DNA of 64,000 nt from an uncultured Sutterella sp. (GTDB lineage: Bacteria > Pseudomonadota > Gammaproteobacteria > Burkholderiales > Burkholderiaceae_F): positions 1-64,000 of the forward strand of contig UQOW01000004.1 of NCBI GenBank assembly GCA_900542805.1, written 5' to 3'. Below are positions 8,456 to 16,994 of this stretch, piece after piece. The notes under the pieces were generated by a model, which saw only the letters and a program-made list of their open reading frames with translations, searched no databases and was not told the origin of the DNA. A program made the position numbers and the translations under genes. The number at the start of each line of letters is the position of its first letter. Position 1 is the stretch's first letter.

Positions 8456-9751
8456 TTACGCCGCGCGATGTTGATAACGCTTGTCTTCAATCATCTTTTC
8501 AATGCGGTCGAGCCCTTCTTTGAGAACGGACAGTTTCGGACCGAACGAGAACCGGATAAAGTGCCGCATCGGTTCGGGACTGATGCGATTGCCGTTCGGA
8601 CGAATATCGAAAAAGCGACCCGGAACCGTCATGACGTGATACTCGAGCGCATTTAAACAAAAATCTTCGTCCACGCACAGGGGCTCGGGAAGAGAGGAAA
8701 TATCCGCCCACACGTAAAACGCACCGTGCGGCGGCATGGCCACCTGAATTCCCATGTCGTTAAGGCGACGAACAACGTATTCGCGTTTTTGCGCAAAGCA
8801 GCGCTGCACCGCTCGGGTCTCTTCGTCAAGCGCTTCAGGGCGCAACACCTCGCACGCCAAGCGTTGCATCGGAACAGAGGTACCGCCGTCAATCGCGCTG
8901 GCCGCACGGTTAATCGCCTCAATGATGCGACTCGGTCCGATAATCCAACTGACACGGAATCCCGGATACCGCAAGTTCTTCGTAAGACCGTCAATCATGA
9001 CAACCGGATCGGTTTCGACATCCTCGATATAACGCGCAGCACTGACGGTGCGCCCTTCGCCTTGCCCATCTTCATACACGTAATGCGAATAAAACTCATC
9101 GAGCGCAAGAAGCATGTGCTTTTCTCGAGCAATACGACAGTACTCTTGAAGGTCGTTCCCGCGCACGAGCGACCCCGTCGGATTGTTCGGATTCGAGAGG
9201 ATAAACGTGTTCACGCCCTTTGTCTCAATCAGTTCCCGAAGCCTTTCAGGGCGAACGTTAAAACCGTCTTGAGGGCGAGTCTTTTCACAAACAAACTGCA
9301 AATGCTCTTTCTGGTAGGCCATCAGGTCTTCGTAGGCGGTGTAGTCGGGATTGCGGTAAAGAACCTTCGCTTGGCTACTTAAGATGCTGAAAAGACGTGT
9401 GAGCGCGATACGACCGCCGGCGGCAACCGTCACGTTTTGCGGCCCGTATTGACTGGTCTTTCCGACTCGGTACAAACGATTCATCATGTCGGCAACGGCC
9501 CGGCGCAACTCGGGGATGCCCCCCACAGGTCCGTACGCATAATCGTGACCGGTCAAATCCAAGTGCGTCAGCCGCTTGGGCGCTCCCTCAATCAACCCTT
9601 CTTCGGGCTGGCCCTGCCCGAGATTGCACCAGGATTTATCTCCGGGGACAAACCCCATTTCCTGGGCTTTGTGATTGACCCAAATCACGCCCATGTACGG
9701 CACGGGGCGAATCATCTGGAAATCGTTTAAGCAGTTCATTTGTGTTGTCAT
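8456..9751 (-). CDS. Class I/II pyridoxal-phosphate aminotransferase
   Basis: A 431-residue fold-type I aminotransferase. Visible: SNPNNPTGS (residues 186-194), the PLP-contacting LDEFYSHY (Asp218), the Schiff-base lysine Lys258 in DGLTKNLRYPGFRVSW, and the carboxylate-binding Arg in RHFIRFSFG near the C-terminus. Substrate cannot be assigned from motifs. The leader upstream encodes a stretch very rich in Ala (16 of 24 codons) with a Val run, followed by a terminator with an alternative antiterminator. If this is a true attenuator, the enzyme is likely to make alanine (or valine/alanine, as AlaA or AvtA do). That assignment is inference. Start is the ATG at 9751; ATG 9739 is an alternative. 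Confidence 0.88.
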   Translation of the reverse strand: MTTQMNCLNDFQMIRPVPYMGVIWVNHKAQEMGFVPGDKSWCNLGQGQPEEGLIEGAPKRLTHLDLTGHDYAYGPVGGIPELRRAVADMMNRLYRVGKTSQYGPQNVTVAAGGRIALTRLFSILSSQAKVLYRNPDYTAYEDLMAYQKEHLQFVCEKTRPQDGFNVRPERLRELIETKGVNTFILSNPNNPTGSLVRGNDLQEYCRIAREKHMLLALDEFYSHYVYEDGQGEGRTVSAARYIEDVETDPVVMIDGLTKNLRYPGFRVSWIIGPSRIIEAINRAASAIDGGTSVPMQRLACEVLRPEALDEETRAVQRCFAQKREYVVRRLNDMGIQVAMPPHGAFYVWADISSLPEPLCVDEDFCLNALEYHVMTVPGRFFDIRPNGNRISPEPMRHFIRFSFGPKLSVLKEGLDRIEKMIEDKRYQHRAA

Positions 9752-9787
9752 GATTAGTTGTCCGTTTTTTAGTGATGCACGAATAAC

Positions 9788-9819
9788 AAAAAGCCTTCAA
9801 CGGAACTCGTCGAAGGCTT
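9788..9819 (-). terminator. Intrinsic terminator in the aminotransferase leader
   Basis: On the minus strand AAGCCTTCGACG pairs with CGTTGAAGGCTT (12 bp including one G-U) around a 5-base loop, followed by five T residues. It lies 36 bases upstream of the aminotransferase start and 29 bases after the stop of the Ala-rich leader ORF, the position expected of an attenuator rather than of a terminator for an unrelated gene. Confidence 0.8.
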
Positions 9820-9848
9820 ATGTGTTTGTTTCTTAGGTTGTTTGGAAT

Positions 9849-10091
9849 CTACGTTCTAACTACGGTAGGTCGGAAAACACCCCGAACGACACAGGCCTTG
9901 ACGAGCCTAGCTGCGACTGCAGCGGCTGCTGCGAGTGCGCATGCGCATGCTGCTGCGAGGCGTGCAGCGGCAATAGCGACAACGACGTTCAGGGAATCGG
10001 AGACAAAATCGGGCGTCCGAGAGCACGGCGCTTTCGGCGTTTTCAAATCGGAACACGGGCAAGAACCCGATTTATCCGTGAGAAGACCCAC
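9849..10091 (-). CDS. Ala/Val-rich leader ORF (80 codons), candidate attenuator peptide
   Basis: Starts at a GTG at 10091 with GGAG nine bases upstream and ends at a TAG at 9849. The C-terminal half reads VVVAIAAARLAAACACALAA and continues AAAVAARL: 16 Ala in 24 codons, ten of them GCA. At 80 codons it is long for a leader peptide, and no other ATG/GTG start in frame is nearer the Ala run. It resembles no protein family I know. The opposite strand is also open and Ala-rich, so coding is not proven; the terminator and antiterminator on this strand are the main support. Confidence 0.4.
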   Translation of the reverse strand: MGLLTDKSGSCPCSDLKTPKAPCSRTPDFVSDSLNVVVAIAAARLAAACACALAAAAAVAARLVKACVVRGVFRPTVVRT

Positions 10092-10112
10092 TTTGTTTGA
10101 CTCCGAAACGTA

Positions 10113-10353
10113 AAAGGAATCGGACGATTTGCCGACACTCGGCGCATCCCGATAGGCGCATCATACACGAGACGAAAGAAAAGAAAAGCAATTTCTTTCG
10201 CTTTCTTTTCGCAAAGGCCCATCAACAAAGGGGTTCACAAGCCATTCGCTTTTCTTTCTAGGTAAAAGAACCTGTTGCACAAAAACAAAAACCTTATTGA
10301 ACTCCGGGGAATTGACCCCTACACTCATTGCCATCGAGCGAAAAGGCGCTTCG
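10113..10353. other. Divergent regulatory gap with an inverted repeat; no gene seen
   Basis: No convincing coding sequence. It contains an inverted repeat CGAAAGAAA (10173-10181) / TTTCTTTCG (10192-10200) and presumably the divergent promoters of the aminotransferase leader (minus) and the cysK leader (plus). Confidence 0.4.
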
Positions 10354-10431
10354 ATGAAAATGAAAGGATCGTGCTGTGAAAGACACAAAACGGACAATGA
10401 AACCCCAGGTCGGAGGCTACGAAGCCCTTAG
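10354..10431 (+). CDS. Short leader ORF with tandem Cys codons upstream of cysK
   Basis: ATG at 10354 with AAAAGG seven bases upstream; 25 codons ending at a TAG (10429-10431). Codons 7 and 8 are TGC TGT (Cys-Cys). The ten bases right after them, GAAAGACACA (10378-10387), are the exact reverse complement of 10530-10539 in the terminator that precedes cysK. A cysteine-sensing leader in front of cysteine biosynthesis genes would make sense and Cys-rich leader ORFs are known in actinobacteria, but a ribosome stalled on these codons would cover the pairing segment, so the direction of control is unclear. Confidence 0.4.
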   Translation: MKMKGSCCERHKTDNETPGRRLRSP

Positions 10432-10495
10432 CCTGTGTTGTCAACTCCCGTCGTGTCTCCCGGCACTTGCGCGGGCGTTCGTATCGATTCGGTAA
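10397..10495 (+). CDS. Second candidate Cys-codon leader ORF upstream of cysK
   Basis: ATG at 10397, 32 codons, stop TAA at 10493-10495, just before the terminator. It holds TGT TGT (10436-10441) and a further TGT (10454-10456), giving LSLCCQLPSCLPALAR. The ribosome binding site is poor. It overlaps the first leader ORF in another frame; at most one of the two is likely to be the sensor. Confidence 0.3.
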   Translation: MKPQVGGYEALSLCCQLPSCLPALARAFVSIR

Positions 10496-10512
10496 CGCCG
10501 GCTGCAAATCTG

Positions 10513-10550
10513 AAAAAGCCTCGGGGACATGTGTCTTTCGAGGCTTTTTT
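10513..10550 (+). terminator. Intrinsic terminator in the cysK leader
   Basis: An 11-bp perfect stem (AAAAAGCCTCG 10513-10523, CGAGGCTTTTT 10539-10549) with further pairing in the apical part (GAC with GTC) and a run of six T (10545-10550). It lies 54 bases upstream of the cysK start with no complete gene before it on this strand, so it probably acts as an attenuator for cysKE. It is symmetrical and could also stop minus-strand transcripts. Confidence 0.8.
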
Positions 10551-10604
10551 AAAGCTTCCATCGCACGTGCCCCATTTTTTAACTTCATGTGAAAGAATCA
10601 AAAA

Positions 10605-11540
10605 ATGAAAATTGCACAAACAGTCACGGAACTGATCGGGAAAACTCCCCTTTTGCGCCTAACGCGTTGGGAGAAGAAGTTTGACCTTGCAGCCAAGGTC
10701 GTTGCCAAACTCGAGTACTTTAATCCGTCGGGTTCGGTAAAAGACCGTGCCGCACTTTCGATGATTGAAGATGCCGAAGCGCGCGGGCTTCTGAAACCGG
10801 GTTCGATTATCGTCGAACCGACAAGCGGCAACACGGGTATTGCCTTGGCTGCAATTGCCGCCGCCAAAGGGTATCGCGCCATTCTCGTCATGCCCGAAAC
10901 CATGAGCGTGGAGCGTCGTGCTCTAATTGCTGCATACGGTGCGGAAATCGTTCTGACACCGGGTGTCAAGGGGATGAAAGGAACGCTCGAGAAAACCGAA
11001 GAACTCCAAAAAAACCTCTCGAACGTTTTCGTCCCGGGACAGTTTGATAACCCAGCCAACCCGGCAGCACACGAACGCACGACGGGGCCGGAAATCTGGA
11101 GCGATACCGACGGCACCGTCGATATCTTCGTAGCCGGCTTCGGCACGGGCGGTACCGTTTCCGGCATCGGTCGCTACTTAAAGAGTCAAAAGCCTACTGT
11201 TAAAGTCGTTGCCATGGAACCGGCTGCCTCGCCTCTAATCACCGAAGGTCATGCCGGTCCACACGCCATTCAGGGAATCGGCGCGAATTTCGTGCCCAAG
11301 AACCTGGATAAATCCGCCATTGACGAATTTATAACCGTCACCAACGAAGAGGCATTTGCCGCCACAAAAGACATTGCCAAGACAGAAGGGGTTCTGGTCG
11401 GTATCAGTTCAGGCGCGGCCCTGGCGGCTGCCACCAAATTGGCGCGCAAACCCGAAAACGCCGGAAAGACCATCGTCGTGCTGCTTCCCGATACGGGCGA
11501 ACGCTACCTGTCGATGCCGGTCTTTTCCATCGCTCACTAG
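10605..11540 (+). CDS. cysK: Cysteine synthase A (O-acetylserine sulfhydrylase)
   Basis: A 311-residue beta-family PLP enzyme that makes cysteine from O-acetylserine and sulfide. The PLP lysine is Lys46 in [11 protein letters not shown], the substrate loop is TSGNTG (73-78), and the phosphate-binding loop is [12 protein letters not shown]. Length matches CysK rather than the longer cystathionine beta-synthase. It forms an operon with cysE, 10 bases downstream, so the enzyme and its substrate producer, which form the cysteine synthase complex in many bacteria, are made together. The CysE C-terminus that normally docks in CysK ends in an unusual lysine/leucine-rich tail here. A candidate Cys-codon attenuator precedes the gene. 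Confidence 0.96.
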   Translation: MKIAQTVTELIGKTPLLRLTRWEKKFDLAAKVVAKLEYFNPSGSVKDRAALSMIEDAEARGLLKPGSIIVEPTSGNTGIALAAIAAAKGYRAILVMPETMSVERRALIAAYGAEIVLTPGVKGMKGTLEKTEELQKNLSNVFVPGQFDNPANPAAHERTTGPEIWSDTDGTVDIFVAGFGTGGTVSGIGRYLKSQKPTVKVVAMEPAASPLITEGHAGPHAIQGIGANFVPKNLDKSAIDEFITVTNEEAFAATKDIAKTEGVLVGISSGAALAAATKLARKPENAGKTIVVLLPDTGERYLSMPVFSIAH

Positions 11541-11550
11541 GAGAGATGCC

Positions 11551-12240
11551 ATGCCTTTTTTCGCCGACCTGCGTGAAGACATTGCCACGATTTGCCAAAA
11601 AGATCCGGCCGCACGAGGCTCCCTGGAGGTGGTTCTGTGCTACTCGGGCTTACACGCCATCGTAATTCACCGTCTGGCTCATTGGCTGTACGAAAAAAGC
11701 TGGTATGTGACGGCGCGTTTTGTGAGCGGGGTTTCTCGGTTTCTCACGGGAATCGAGATTCACCCGGCCGCAAAAATCGGTCGCCGTGTTTTTATCGATC
11801 ACGGCTCGGGTCTGGTTATCGGCGAAACAGCCGAAGTGGGAGACGACTGTACGATTTATCACGGAGTCACACTCGGCGGCACATCGCTCGGCAAGGGGGA
11901 AAAGCGCCATCCGACCTTGGGCCGCAACGTCGTTGTCGGAGCCGGTGCTCAGATTCTCGGCGGCTTTACGGTCGGAGATAACGCCATCGTCGGCGCGAAC
12001 GCCGTTGTCTTAAAACCCGTGGAGGCCAACACGACGGTAGTGGGCATTCCGGCCCGTCCCGTGCATGAGAAAAAAGACGCGATTAAAAATCACAGTCGCT
12101 TTAATGCCTACGGAGTCGTGCCCGGAGAAAAAGACCCTTACGGCGAGTCATTAAAACGCCTGGAAAGCCTCGTTAAGACGCAATCGAAGGCGATTGCGGA
12201 ACTGAAAAAAGAACTCGAAAATCTTCGAAAAACCGGTTGA
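11551..12240 (+). CDS. cysE: Serine O-acetyltransferase
   Basis: A 229-residue hexapeptide-repeat acetyltransferase that forms O-acetylserine from serine and acetyl-CoA. The left-handed beta-helix is seen from [20 protein letters not shown] on, with the catalytic and acceptor motifs [11 protein letters not shown] and [10 protein letters not shown] and the turn [20 protein letters not shown]. Start chosen at ATG 11551, preceded by AGGAGAG; longer in-frame extensions overlap cysK and are not credible. The protein continues past the helix with about 50 residues that form a probable coiled coil ([20 protein letters not shown]) in place of the usual short tail ending in Ile, so direct docking into CysK may be lost. 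Confidence 0.94.
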   Translation: MPFFADLREDIATICQKDPAARGSLEVVLCYSGLHAIVIHRLAHWLYEKSWYVTARFVSGVSRFLTGIEIHPAAKIGRRVFIDHGSGLVIGETAEVGDDCTIYHGVTLGGTSLGKGEKRHPTLGRNVVVGAGAQILGGFTVGDNAIVGANAVVLKPVEANTTVVGIPARPVHEKKDAIKNHSRFNAYGVVPGEKDPYGESLKRLESLVKTQSKAIAELKKELENLRKTG

Positions 12241-12252
12241 AACTCGCGAAGG

Positions 12253-12286
12253 TGCCCTGCTCGATTCCGGGCAGGGCATTTTCTTT
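12253..12286 (+). terminator. Intrinsic terminator of cysKE
   Basis: TGCCCTGC (12253-12260) pairs with GCAGGGCA (12271-12278), followed by TTTTCTTT. It separates the plus-strand cysKE operon from the convergent endA. Confidence 0.85.
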
Positions 12287-12295
12287 CCGGCGCCC

Positions 12296-13051
12296 TTACC
12301 AAAGCTTAGCTCGGCGGCACGGCTCTTTAACAAAGGGATTCTCATTGCCCTGTAAGGCTTCGATTCGCCGAGATCTGAGACACTCCCAAGCCGACACCGG
12401 ATATGTTTCGTTCCAGCGCGTCATCATCTCGGACATCGTGCGACTTAGCTTCACGCGCTCCGGATAAGCCCACTGCATGTAAAGTGCCGCACGGGAAATC
12501 TCACCGCGCGCAAAAGCAGGCGGCTCGACCTTTTTCCGATACACCTTCATCGGACACGAACCGAACGTAGCCGGAATAAACTCGGGAAATTCCGTATACG
12601 GGTAATTGGAGCGGATGCGATTGACGGCACCGATGGCAGGAAATAGGTTATACATGTCCGCATGCATCAGGCGAAATTCCCGACTGACGCGTTCGGCACA
12701 TTGCCGTCCGCGCCCGGCTCCGTCTGTGCATTCAAAACTACCGTACTTCCAGGCATCGAACTCGCGTCCGAACCATTGAGCGGGAATGACGTGTTCCCAC
12801 TCAAGACGCCGGGCCCGTTTTTTGTCCGACGGGGCTTTAAACCCTTTCGGTAGTTTTACGGTGCGATGGCGATCGAATGTAGCCGCACAATAAAGCGTCA
12901 CGCGGTGGTCAAAATACACGCGTCGATCGAGGGTTTTCTTCGCTTGTACATAACTTTCGTTAGTGGTATTCCCCCGGGGCATCTCGGCAAAAGACGGAAC
13001 GCACAAGGCAGTCGATACCAGCGTCAGAAAAAGCGTTATGCCGTGCTTCAC
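12296..13051 (-). CDS. endA: Endonuclease I family secreted/periplasmic nuclease
   Basis: A 251-residue protein with a signal peptide ([17 protein letters not shown], cleavage near SFAE) and the endonuclease I core: the His-Me finger motif [13 protein letters not shown] (catalytic His) and [19 protein letters not shown] (metal-binding Asn). Family members cleave double-stranded DNA in the periplasm and need disulfides; several cysteines are present. It is the last gene of the lepA-to-endA run and its ATG overlaps the pncB stop by 4 bases. Confidence 0.92.
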   Translation of the reverse strand: MKHGITLFLTLVSTALCVPSFAEMPRGNTTNESYVQAKKTLDRRVYFDHRVTLYCAATFDRHRTVKLPKGFKAPSDKKRARRLEWEHVIPAQWFGREFDAWKYGSFECTDGAGRGRQCAERVSREFRLMHADMYNLFPAIGAVNRIRSNYPYTEFPEFIPATFGSCPMKVYRKKVEPPAFARGEISRAALYMQWAYPERVKLSRTMSEMMTRWNETYPVSAWECLRSRRIEALQGNENPFVKEPCRRAKLW

Positions 13052-14235
13052 GATTTCGGACTCTCAATACCAAAAACTTGGCGCAAGTACGCCAGATAGG
13101 TCGGGTCTTCGCACATTCCTTTGCCCGGAGAGTCGGAAATCTTGGCAACCGGACAGCCGTTGGCGCTGACCATCTTCATGACGATGTTAAGCGGCTCGAC
13201 GCCGACGTCATTGGTAAGGTTCGTACCGATTCCGAACCCGAGTTTAATGCGCCTGTGGAAACGCCTGTAAAGTTCAAGAGCCAGGGGAATTGTCAGAGAG
13301 TCCGAGAAAATCAGGGTTTTGCTTGCCGGATCGCATTTGTTTTTCTTGTAGTGCTCGATAATCGACTCACCCCAAACAAAAGGATCACCCGAGTCATGGC
13401 GCACACCATCAAAGAGTTTGCAAAAATACATATCAAAGTCTTTGAGGAACGGCTTTAATCCGTACACATCCGAAAGCGCAATCCCCAAGTCGCCGCGATA
13501 CTCCTTGGCCCAAGATTCAAAGGCAAATTTCTGGCTGTCACGAAGACGGGGGCCCAGGGCCTGCGCCGCCTGCAAGTACTCGTGCGCCATGGTGCCCATC
13601 GGAATAAGATTTAGTTCCTTGGCAAAGAAAACGTTACTTGTCCCGGAAAAAATCTTTCTCGGAAGCGTTTGAACCAGGCGCTTTAACACAACACCCTGCC
13701 AATCCCGCGAAAAACGCCGACGCGTGCCGAAGTCGCTTAAGCGGAATCCTTCGTGATCGGGTTCGGCCTGAATCATGGACACTTTCTCATCCAGGCGACT
13801 GATGCCCTCCTCTCGGGGAACTTCAATCCCAAGACGCCGGAAGTACAACTCGCTGACGATGGCCAAAATCGGTATCTCAAATAAAATCGTGTGCAACCAA
13901 GGACCGGCGACGGTAATTCCCAAGCCGCAGTCGCTCTTATCGGTCTTTTCAACCTTCACGTACTTGGTTTTCAGATGGAAAACACTTAAAAAGTCAATAA
14001 AGTCGCTTTTCATAAAGCGCAGTGTCGACAAGTACGCCAAGTCCTCATCGGAGCATCGAAGCGAACACAAGTGCTCGATTTCGCTACGGATTTGTCCGGC
14101 AAGCGGCGACAGGTCCACACCGGGCGTGCGGCACTTAAATTTGTAGGTGACTTTGGCGCCGGGGAACTGATGCAAAACGCTTTGCATCATCGTGAATTTA
14201 TACAGGTCCGTATCCAGTAGCGATTCGATAATCAT
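13048..14235 (-). CDS. pncB: Nicotinate phosphoribosyltransferase
   Basis: A 395-residue enzyme of NAD salvage, making nicotinate mononucleotide from nicotinate and PRPP with ATP. The N-terminal [20 protein letters not shown] is a reliable family signature (Asp/Tyr of the active site), as are the [14 protein letters not shown] loop (phosphorylatable-His-type region) and [12 protein letters not shown] near the C-terminus. Length is typical of the E. coli type. It overlaps endA by 4 bases and follows nagZ by 30 bases. Confidence 0.96.
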   Translation of the reverse strand: MIIESLLDTDLYKFTMMQSVLHQFPGAKVTYKFKCRTPGVDLSPLAGQIRSEIEHLCSLRCSDEDLAYLSTLRFMKSDFIDFLSVFHLKTKYVKVEKTDKSDCGLGITVAGPWLHTILFEIPILAIVSELYFRRLGIEVPREEGISRLDEKVSMIQAEPDHEGFRLSDFGTRRRFSRDWQGVVLKRLVQTLPRKIFSGTSNVFFAKELNLIPMGTMAHEYLQAAQALGPRLRDSQKFAFESWAKEYRGDLGIALSDVYGLKPFLKDFDMYFCKLFDGVRHDSGDPFVWGESIIEHYKKNKCDPASKTLIFSDSLTIPLALELYRRFHRRIKLGFGIGTNLTNDVGVEPLNIVMKMVSANGCPVAKISDSPGKGMCEDPTYLAYLRQVFGIESPKS

Positions 14236-14265
14236 TGTTTTCTCAGAGAAAAAGGTCGAACTGAA

Positions 14266-15279
14266 CTATAAACCGTCTGTCATGCACTCGAGACAGTGTC
14301 GGTAGGCGCAATTGTCACGCAGGTTGCCGAATTTCCACGGATCTCCCGTCGGCACAAGGCGTGCGGCTCGCGTTACAAAAAGCGGTGGCGTTTTCCACGT
14401 AAGTCCCGACAAAAGCTCCTCGGTAGCCGTCGGATCATTGCAAACAATCAGCGCATCACAGCCGGCACTAAAGGCTTTTTGGGCGCGCTCAAGGATGGTT
14501 CCTTCGGTCTTGGCACCGCCCATCGAAAGATCGTCGGAAAACAAAAGCCCCTTAAAGCCGACCTTCCCGCGCAAAATATCCGTCGAAATCGCGTGCGAAA
14601 ACGATGCCGGAGCCGCGTCGAGCGCCGGGTACAAGACGTGCGCCGTCATAACACTTGTCAGAATATCCGCAAGCGCACGATACGGCTCAATATCTTTGGC
14701 AAGGATTTCGTCGACCTGTCGCTCATCGACCGGGAGCGTGATATGGCTGTCGGCTGCGGCAAATCCGTGCCCTGGAAAGTGTTTGCCGCAATTGGCCATG
14801 CCAGCTTGTGCGAGTCCCTCGCACGCCGCACGCGCGAGTGTTGCAACTGTCTCGGGGGCAGAGGCAAAACTCCTCTCGCCGATAATCGTGCTTTTTTGCC
14901 AGTCCAAATCCAACACGGGAGCAAACGTAAAGTCCACCCCGCAATCGCGTAGTTCGGCGGCAAGCACAAAGTACGCCGCTTTCAACGCTTTGAGCGCTCG
15001 CTTGGCATCCTTGGCGTAAAGAGCGCCGTATGCGTGCATCGCAGGAATCGCCGTAAAGGCCTCGCGAAACCGTTGTACTCGTCCTCCTTCGTGATCGACA
15101 CCGATTAAAAGTTCGGGTTTAACAGCGTGGATGGCATCGCACAAGCGGCGCAACTGCTCACGACTTTCATAGTTACGCGTAAAAAGAATTACCATCCCGA
15201 CAAGCGGGTTTAAAAGACGCTTTTTTTCTGTCGACGTGAGTTCCAATCCCTCAATATCACAAACAATCGGTCCGATCAT
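14266..15279 (-). CDS. nagZ: Beta-N-acetylhexosaminidase (peptidoglycan recycling)
   Basis: A 337-residue glycoside hydrolase family 3 enzyme that removes GlcNAc from GlcNAc-anhydroMur-peptides in the cytoplasm. The GVDHEGGRVQRF motif (60-71), the KHFPGHG motif carrying the mobile catalytic His (166-172), and the nucleophile Asp in LLFSDDLSMGGA (near 249-250) are present. The single-domain length is right for NagZ. It sits 7 bases after recO; in many betaproteobacteria pdxJ and acpS lie between recO and nagZ, but here they are absent. Confidence 0.95.
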   Translation of the reverse strand: MIGPIVCDIEGLELTSTEKKRLLNPLVGMVILFTRNYESREQLRRLCDAIHAVKPELLIGVDHEGGRVQRFREAFTAIPAMHAYGALYAKDAKRALKALKAAYFVLAAELRDCGVDFTFAPVLDLDWQKSTIIGERSFASAPETVATLARAACEGLAQAGMANCGKHFPGHGFAAADSHITLPVDERQVDEILAKDIEPYRALADILTSVMTAHVLYPALDAAPASFSHAISTDILRGKVGFKGLLFSDDLSMGGAKTEGTILERAQKAFSAGCDALIVCNDPTATEELLSGLTWKTPPLFVTRAARLVPTGDPWKFGNLRDNCAYRHCLECMTDGL

Positions 15280-15286
15280 GACTCTT

Positions 15287-16102
15287 TCACCTTGAAAACT
15301 GACGCCACCGGGTTACCGTGCGGCGGGACGAGAGCATACGTCCCCCTAACGCGTAAAATTCAATGATTTCTTTAAGGAGATCTCGCGCATCCTTGAGAAC
15401 CGATGCATCGGAAAAATCTCGAGTTAAAACGGCGCGTATCGCCCCGGGGGAATAAAGTCTTTCTTGGTCGTATACGTCAGAGGCGTACGCCTCAATGATT
15501 TCTCCGTCACGCACCAGGCCGGTAAAACCCTCGGACCCGTCGGGCAGTTGTTGCCCCCAACCGCAAAGCCGTAGCAAGTCCACTTCGAATTCGCGCATCG
15601 CACACTCGGTTTCTTCAAAGTTTCCGCGGGCAACCATCGTAAGAGTCCGGGTATACGCATCGAAAAGTTCGGTTTGTGCTTCTTCCGCCGGGCTTAACCG
15701 AAACACGAGTTCGTTTAAGTAGAATGCCGTCAAGAGGCCCTCGCCTGTAATCGGCAAAAGACCTCCCATCCAACGCACACCGGTTAACGTTTTCACTTCC
15801 GAGCGCCCGGAAAAATTAATTAAGAGCGGAAGGAAGGGATCGATCAGACCGCGAAAGCGTCCGGCCGGTCGCTTGGCCCCGCGAGCTACGGCCGTAATGC
15901 GCCCGTGTCGACGGGTAAACAACGAAACAATCAGACTCGTTTCCCGCCAGGGCCAGGTCGTTAACACAAACGCCGGTTCGTTTTTAGCACTGACGTACTG
16001 GCCCTGGTTTTTTGCGGCATAGCGCACCAATGGCGCCGCAAGGACCGAATCGGCAACGGTCTCGGGTAGATAATCCTTACCGTTTTGACCGGGCTCAGTC
16101 AT
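15287..16102 (-). CDS. recO: DNA repair protein RecO
   Basis: A 271-residue RecO: OB-fold N-terminal domain with AFVLTTWPWRETSLIVSLFT and the RITAVARGAKRP segment, then an all-helical C-terminal domain (LNELVFRLSPAEEAQTELFD, DLLRLCGWGQQL). RecO loads RecA on SSB-coated DNA with RecR in the RecFOR pathway. The N-terminus is about 40 residues longer than usual; an internal start is possible, though ATG 16102 overlaps the era stop by 8 bases in the pattern of coupled genes here. The C-terminal zinc cysteines of some RecOs are not seen. Confidence 0.92.
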   Translation of the reverse strand: MTEPGQNGKDYLPETVADSVLAAPLVRYAAKNQGQYVSAKNEPAFVLTTWPWRETSLIVSLFTRRHGRITAVARGAKRPAGRFRGLIDPFLPLLINFSGRSEVKTLTGVRWMGGLLPITGEGLLTAFYLNELVFRLSPAEEAQTELFDAYTRTLTMVARGNFEETECAMREFEVDLLRLCGWGQQLPDGSEGFTGLVRDGEIIEAYASDVYDQERLYSPGAIRAVLTRDFSDASVLKDARDLLKEIIEFYALGGRMLSSRRTVTRWRQFSR

Positions 16103-16994
16103 ACCCTAAACTCTTTAAAACTTTCGCGTCGTCGCTCCAGCCGCGCCGCACTCGCACCCAGACCTGTAGATGCACGGGTTTCCCGAGCAACTCGGCTATG
16201 TCGGCCCTTGCCAGACGGGAGATTTCCCGCAGTTTGGCGCCGTTTTGTCCGATGACAATCGGCTTGTGACTGTCGCGATTGACATAAAGTGTGGCGTCGA
16301 TCTGCGCCGTCTTTTCATCTTCGACCCAGCGATCGACGGCAACGGCAACACCGTACGGCAACTCATCGCCCAACAGACGAAACGCTTTTTCTCGAATCGT
16401 TTCAGCCGCGATGTAACGCGGCGATTTGTCCGTGTACAAATCCGGATCAAAATACGGAACCGACTCGGGAAGCAGTTTTTTAATCTCGTCGACAAGGTCC
16501 GTGAGCTGACGCCTCTTTTCGGCGCTTACCGGAACCACGGCGGCAAACGGAAACTTGGCACTGATTTGGGCAACGCGCGGCAAAAGGGCTGTTTTGTCTT
16601 TAACGAGATCGGTTTTATTGAGAACCAAAATCACATCCGTTGCCGACGGATTTAAAAGGCGCAATACCTGCTCGTCTTCCGGCCGCCAGGCGGCCGCGTC
16701 GATGACAAAAAGAATCGCGTCGACATCGGCGAGAGTGGAGCGCACGGAGCGATTCATACGTCGCAAGAGTTCGGACCTAAACTTGGACTGAAAACCCGGC
16801 GTGTCGACAAACACCAGTTGCGCATCCTCGTAGGTAACGACCCCGAGCACGCGATTGCGTGTTGTCTGCGGCTTTTTCGATGTAATCGAAACCTTCTCGC
16901 CGACAATGGCATTGACAAGTGTCGATTTTCCGACATTGGGCCGTCCGATGACGGCCACATACCCACAGCGAAAACTCGGTTTAACGGCGTTCAC
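16095..16994 (-). CDS. era: GTPase Era (30S ribosome maturation)
   Basis: A 299-residue Era: G1 GRPNVGKST near residue 17, G3 DTPGFQ, G4 NKTD, and a C-terminal KH domain with the GQNGAKLREI loop that binds the 3' end of 16S rRNA. It overlaps rnc by 4 bases and recO by 8, the classical rnc-era-recO arrangement. Confidence 0.97.
   Translation of the reverse strand: MNAVKPSFRCGYVAVIGRPNVGKSTLVNAIVGEKVSITSKKPQTTRNRVLGVVTYEDAQLVFVDTPGFQSKFRSELLRRMNRSVRSTLADVDAILFVIDAAAWRPEDEQVLRLLNPSATDVILVLNKTDLVKDKTALLPRVAQISAKFPFAAVVPVSAEKRRQLTDLVDEIKKLLPESVPYFDPDLYTDKSPRYIAAETIREKAFRLLGDELPYGVAVAVDRWVEDEKTAQIDATLYVNRDSHKPIVIGQNGAKLREISRLARADIAELLGKPVHLQVWVRVRRGWSDDAKVLKSLGYD

Larger units (their letters stand above)
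9788..10112 (-). promoter_or_regulatory. Candidate Ala/Val-codon attenuator of the aminotransferase
   Basis: Three elements in order on the minus strand: a GTG-initiated leader ORF with a dense Ala run; the segment CTCGTCAAGGC (9905-9895) right after that run; then the terminator (9819-9788). That segment pairs with GCCTTCGACGAG (9817-9806), the 5' arm of the terminator, through 11 Watson-Crick pairs with one bulged C, so antiterminator and terminator exclude each other. A ribosome stalled early in the Ala run would leave the segment free and favour antitermination; one reaching the stop would favour termination. Upstream, TATGAT (10165-10160) is a plausible -10 box, with no good -35. A protector (1:2) stem was not found by eye. 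Confidence 0.55.

Noticed and set aside
8726..9382. 218-codon plus-strand frame
   Set aside because: Antisense to the class I aminotransferase, whose active-site motifs are intact.
9820..10113. Plus-strand Ala/Thr-rich open frame opposite the leader ORF
   Set aside because: It is the mirror of the Ala codons on the other strand, has no ribosome binding site, and the terminator T-run and antiterminator pairing are on the minus strand.
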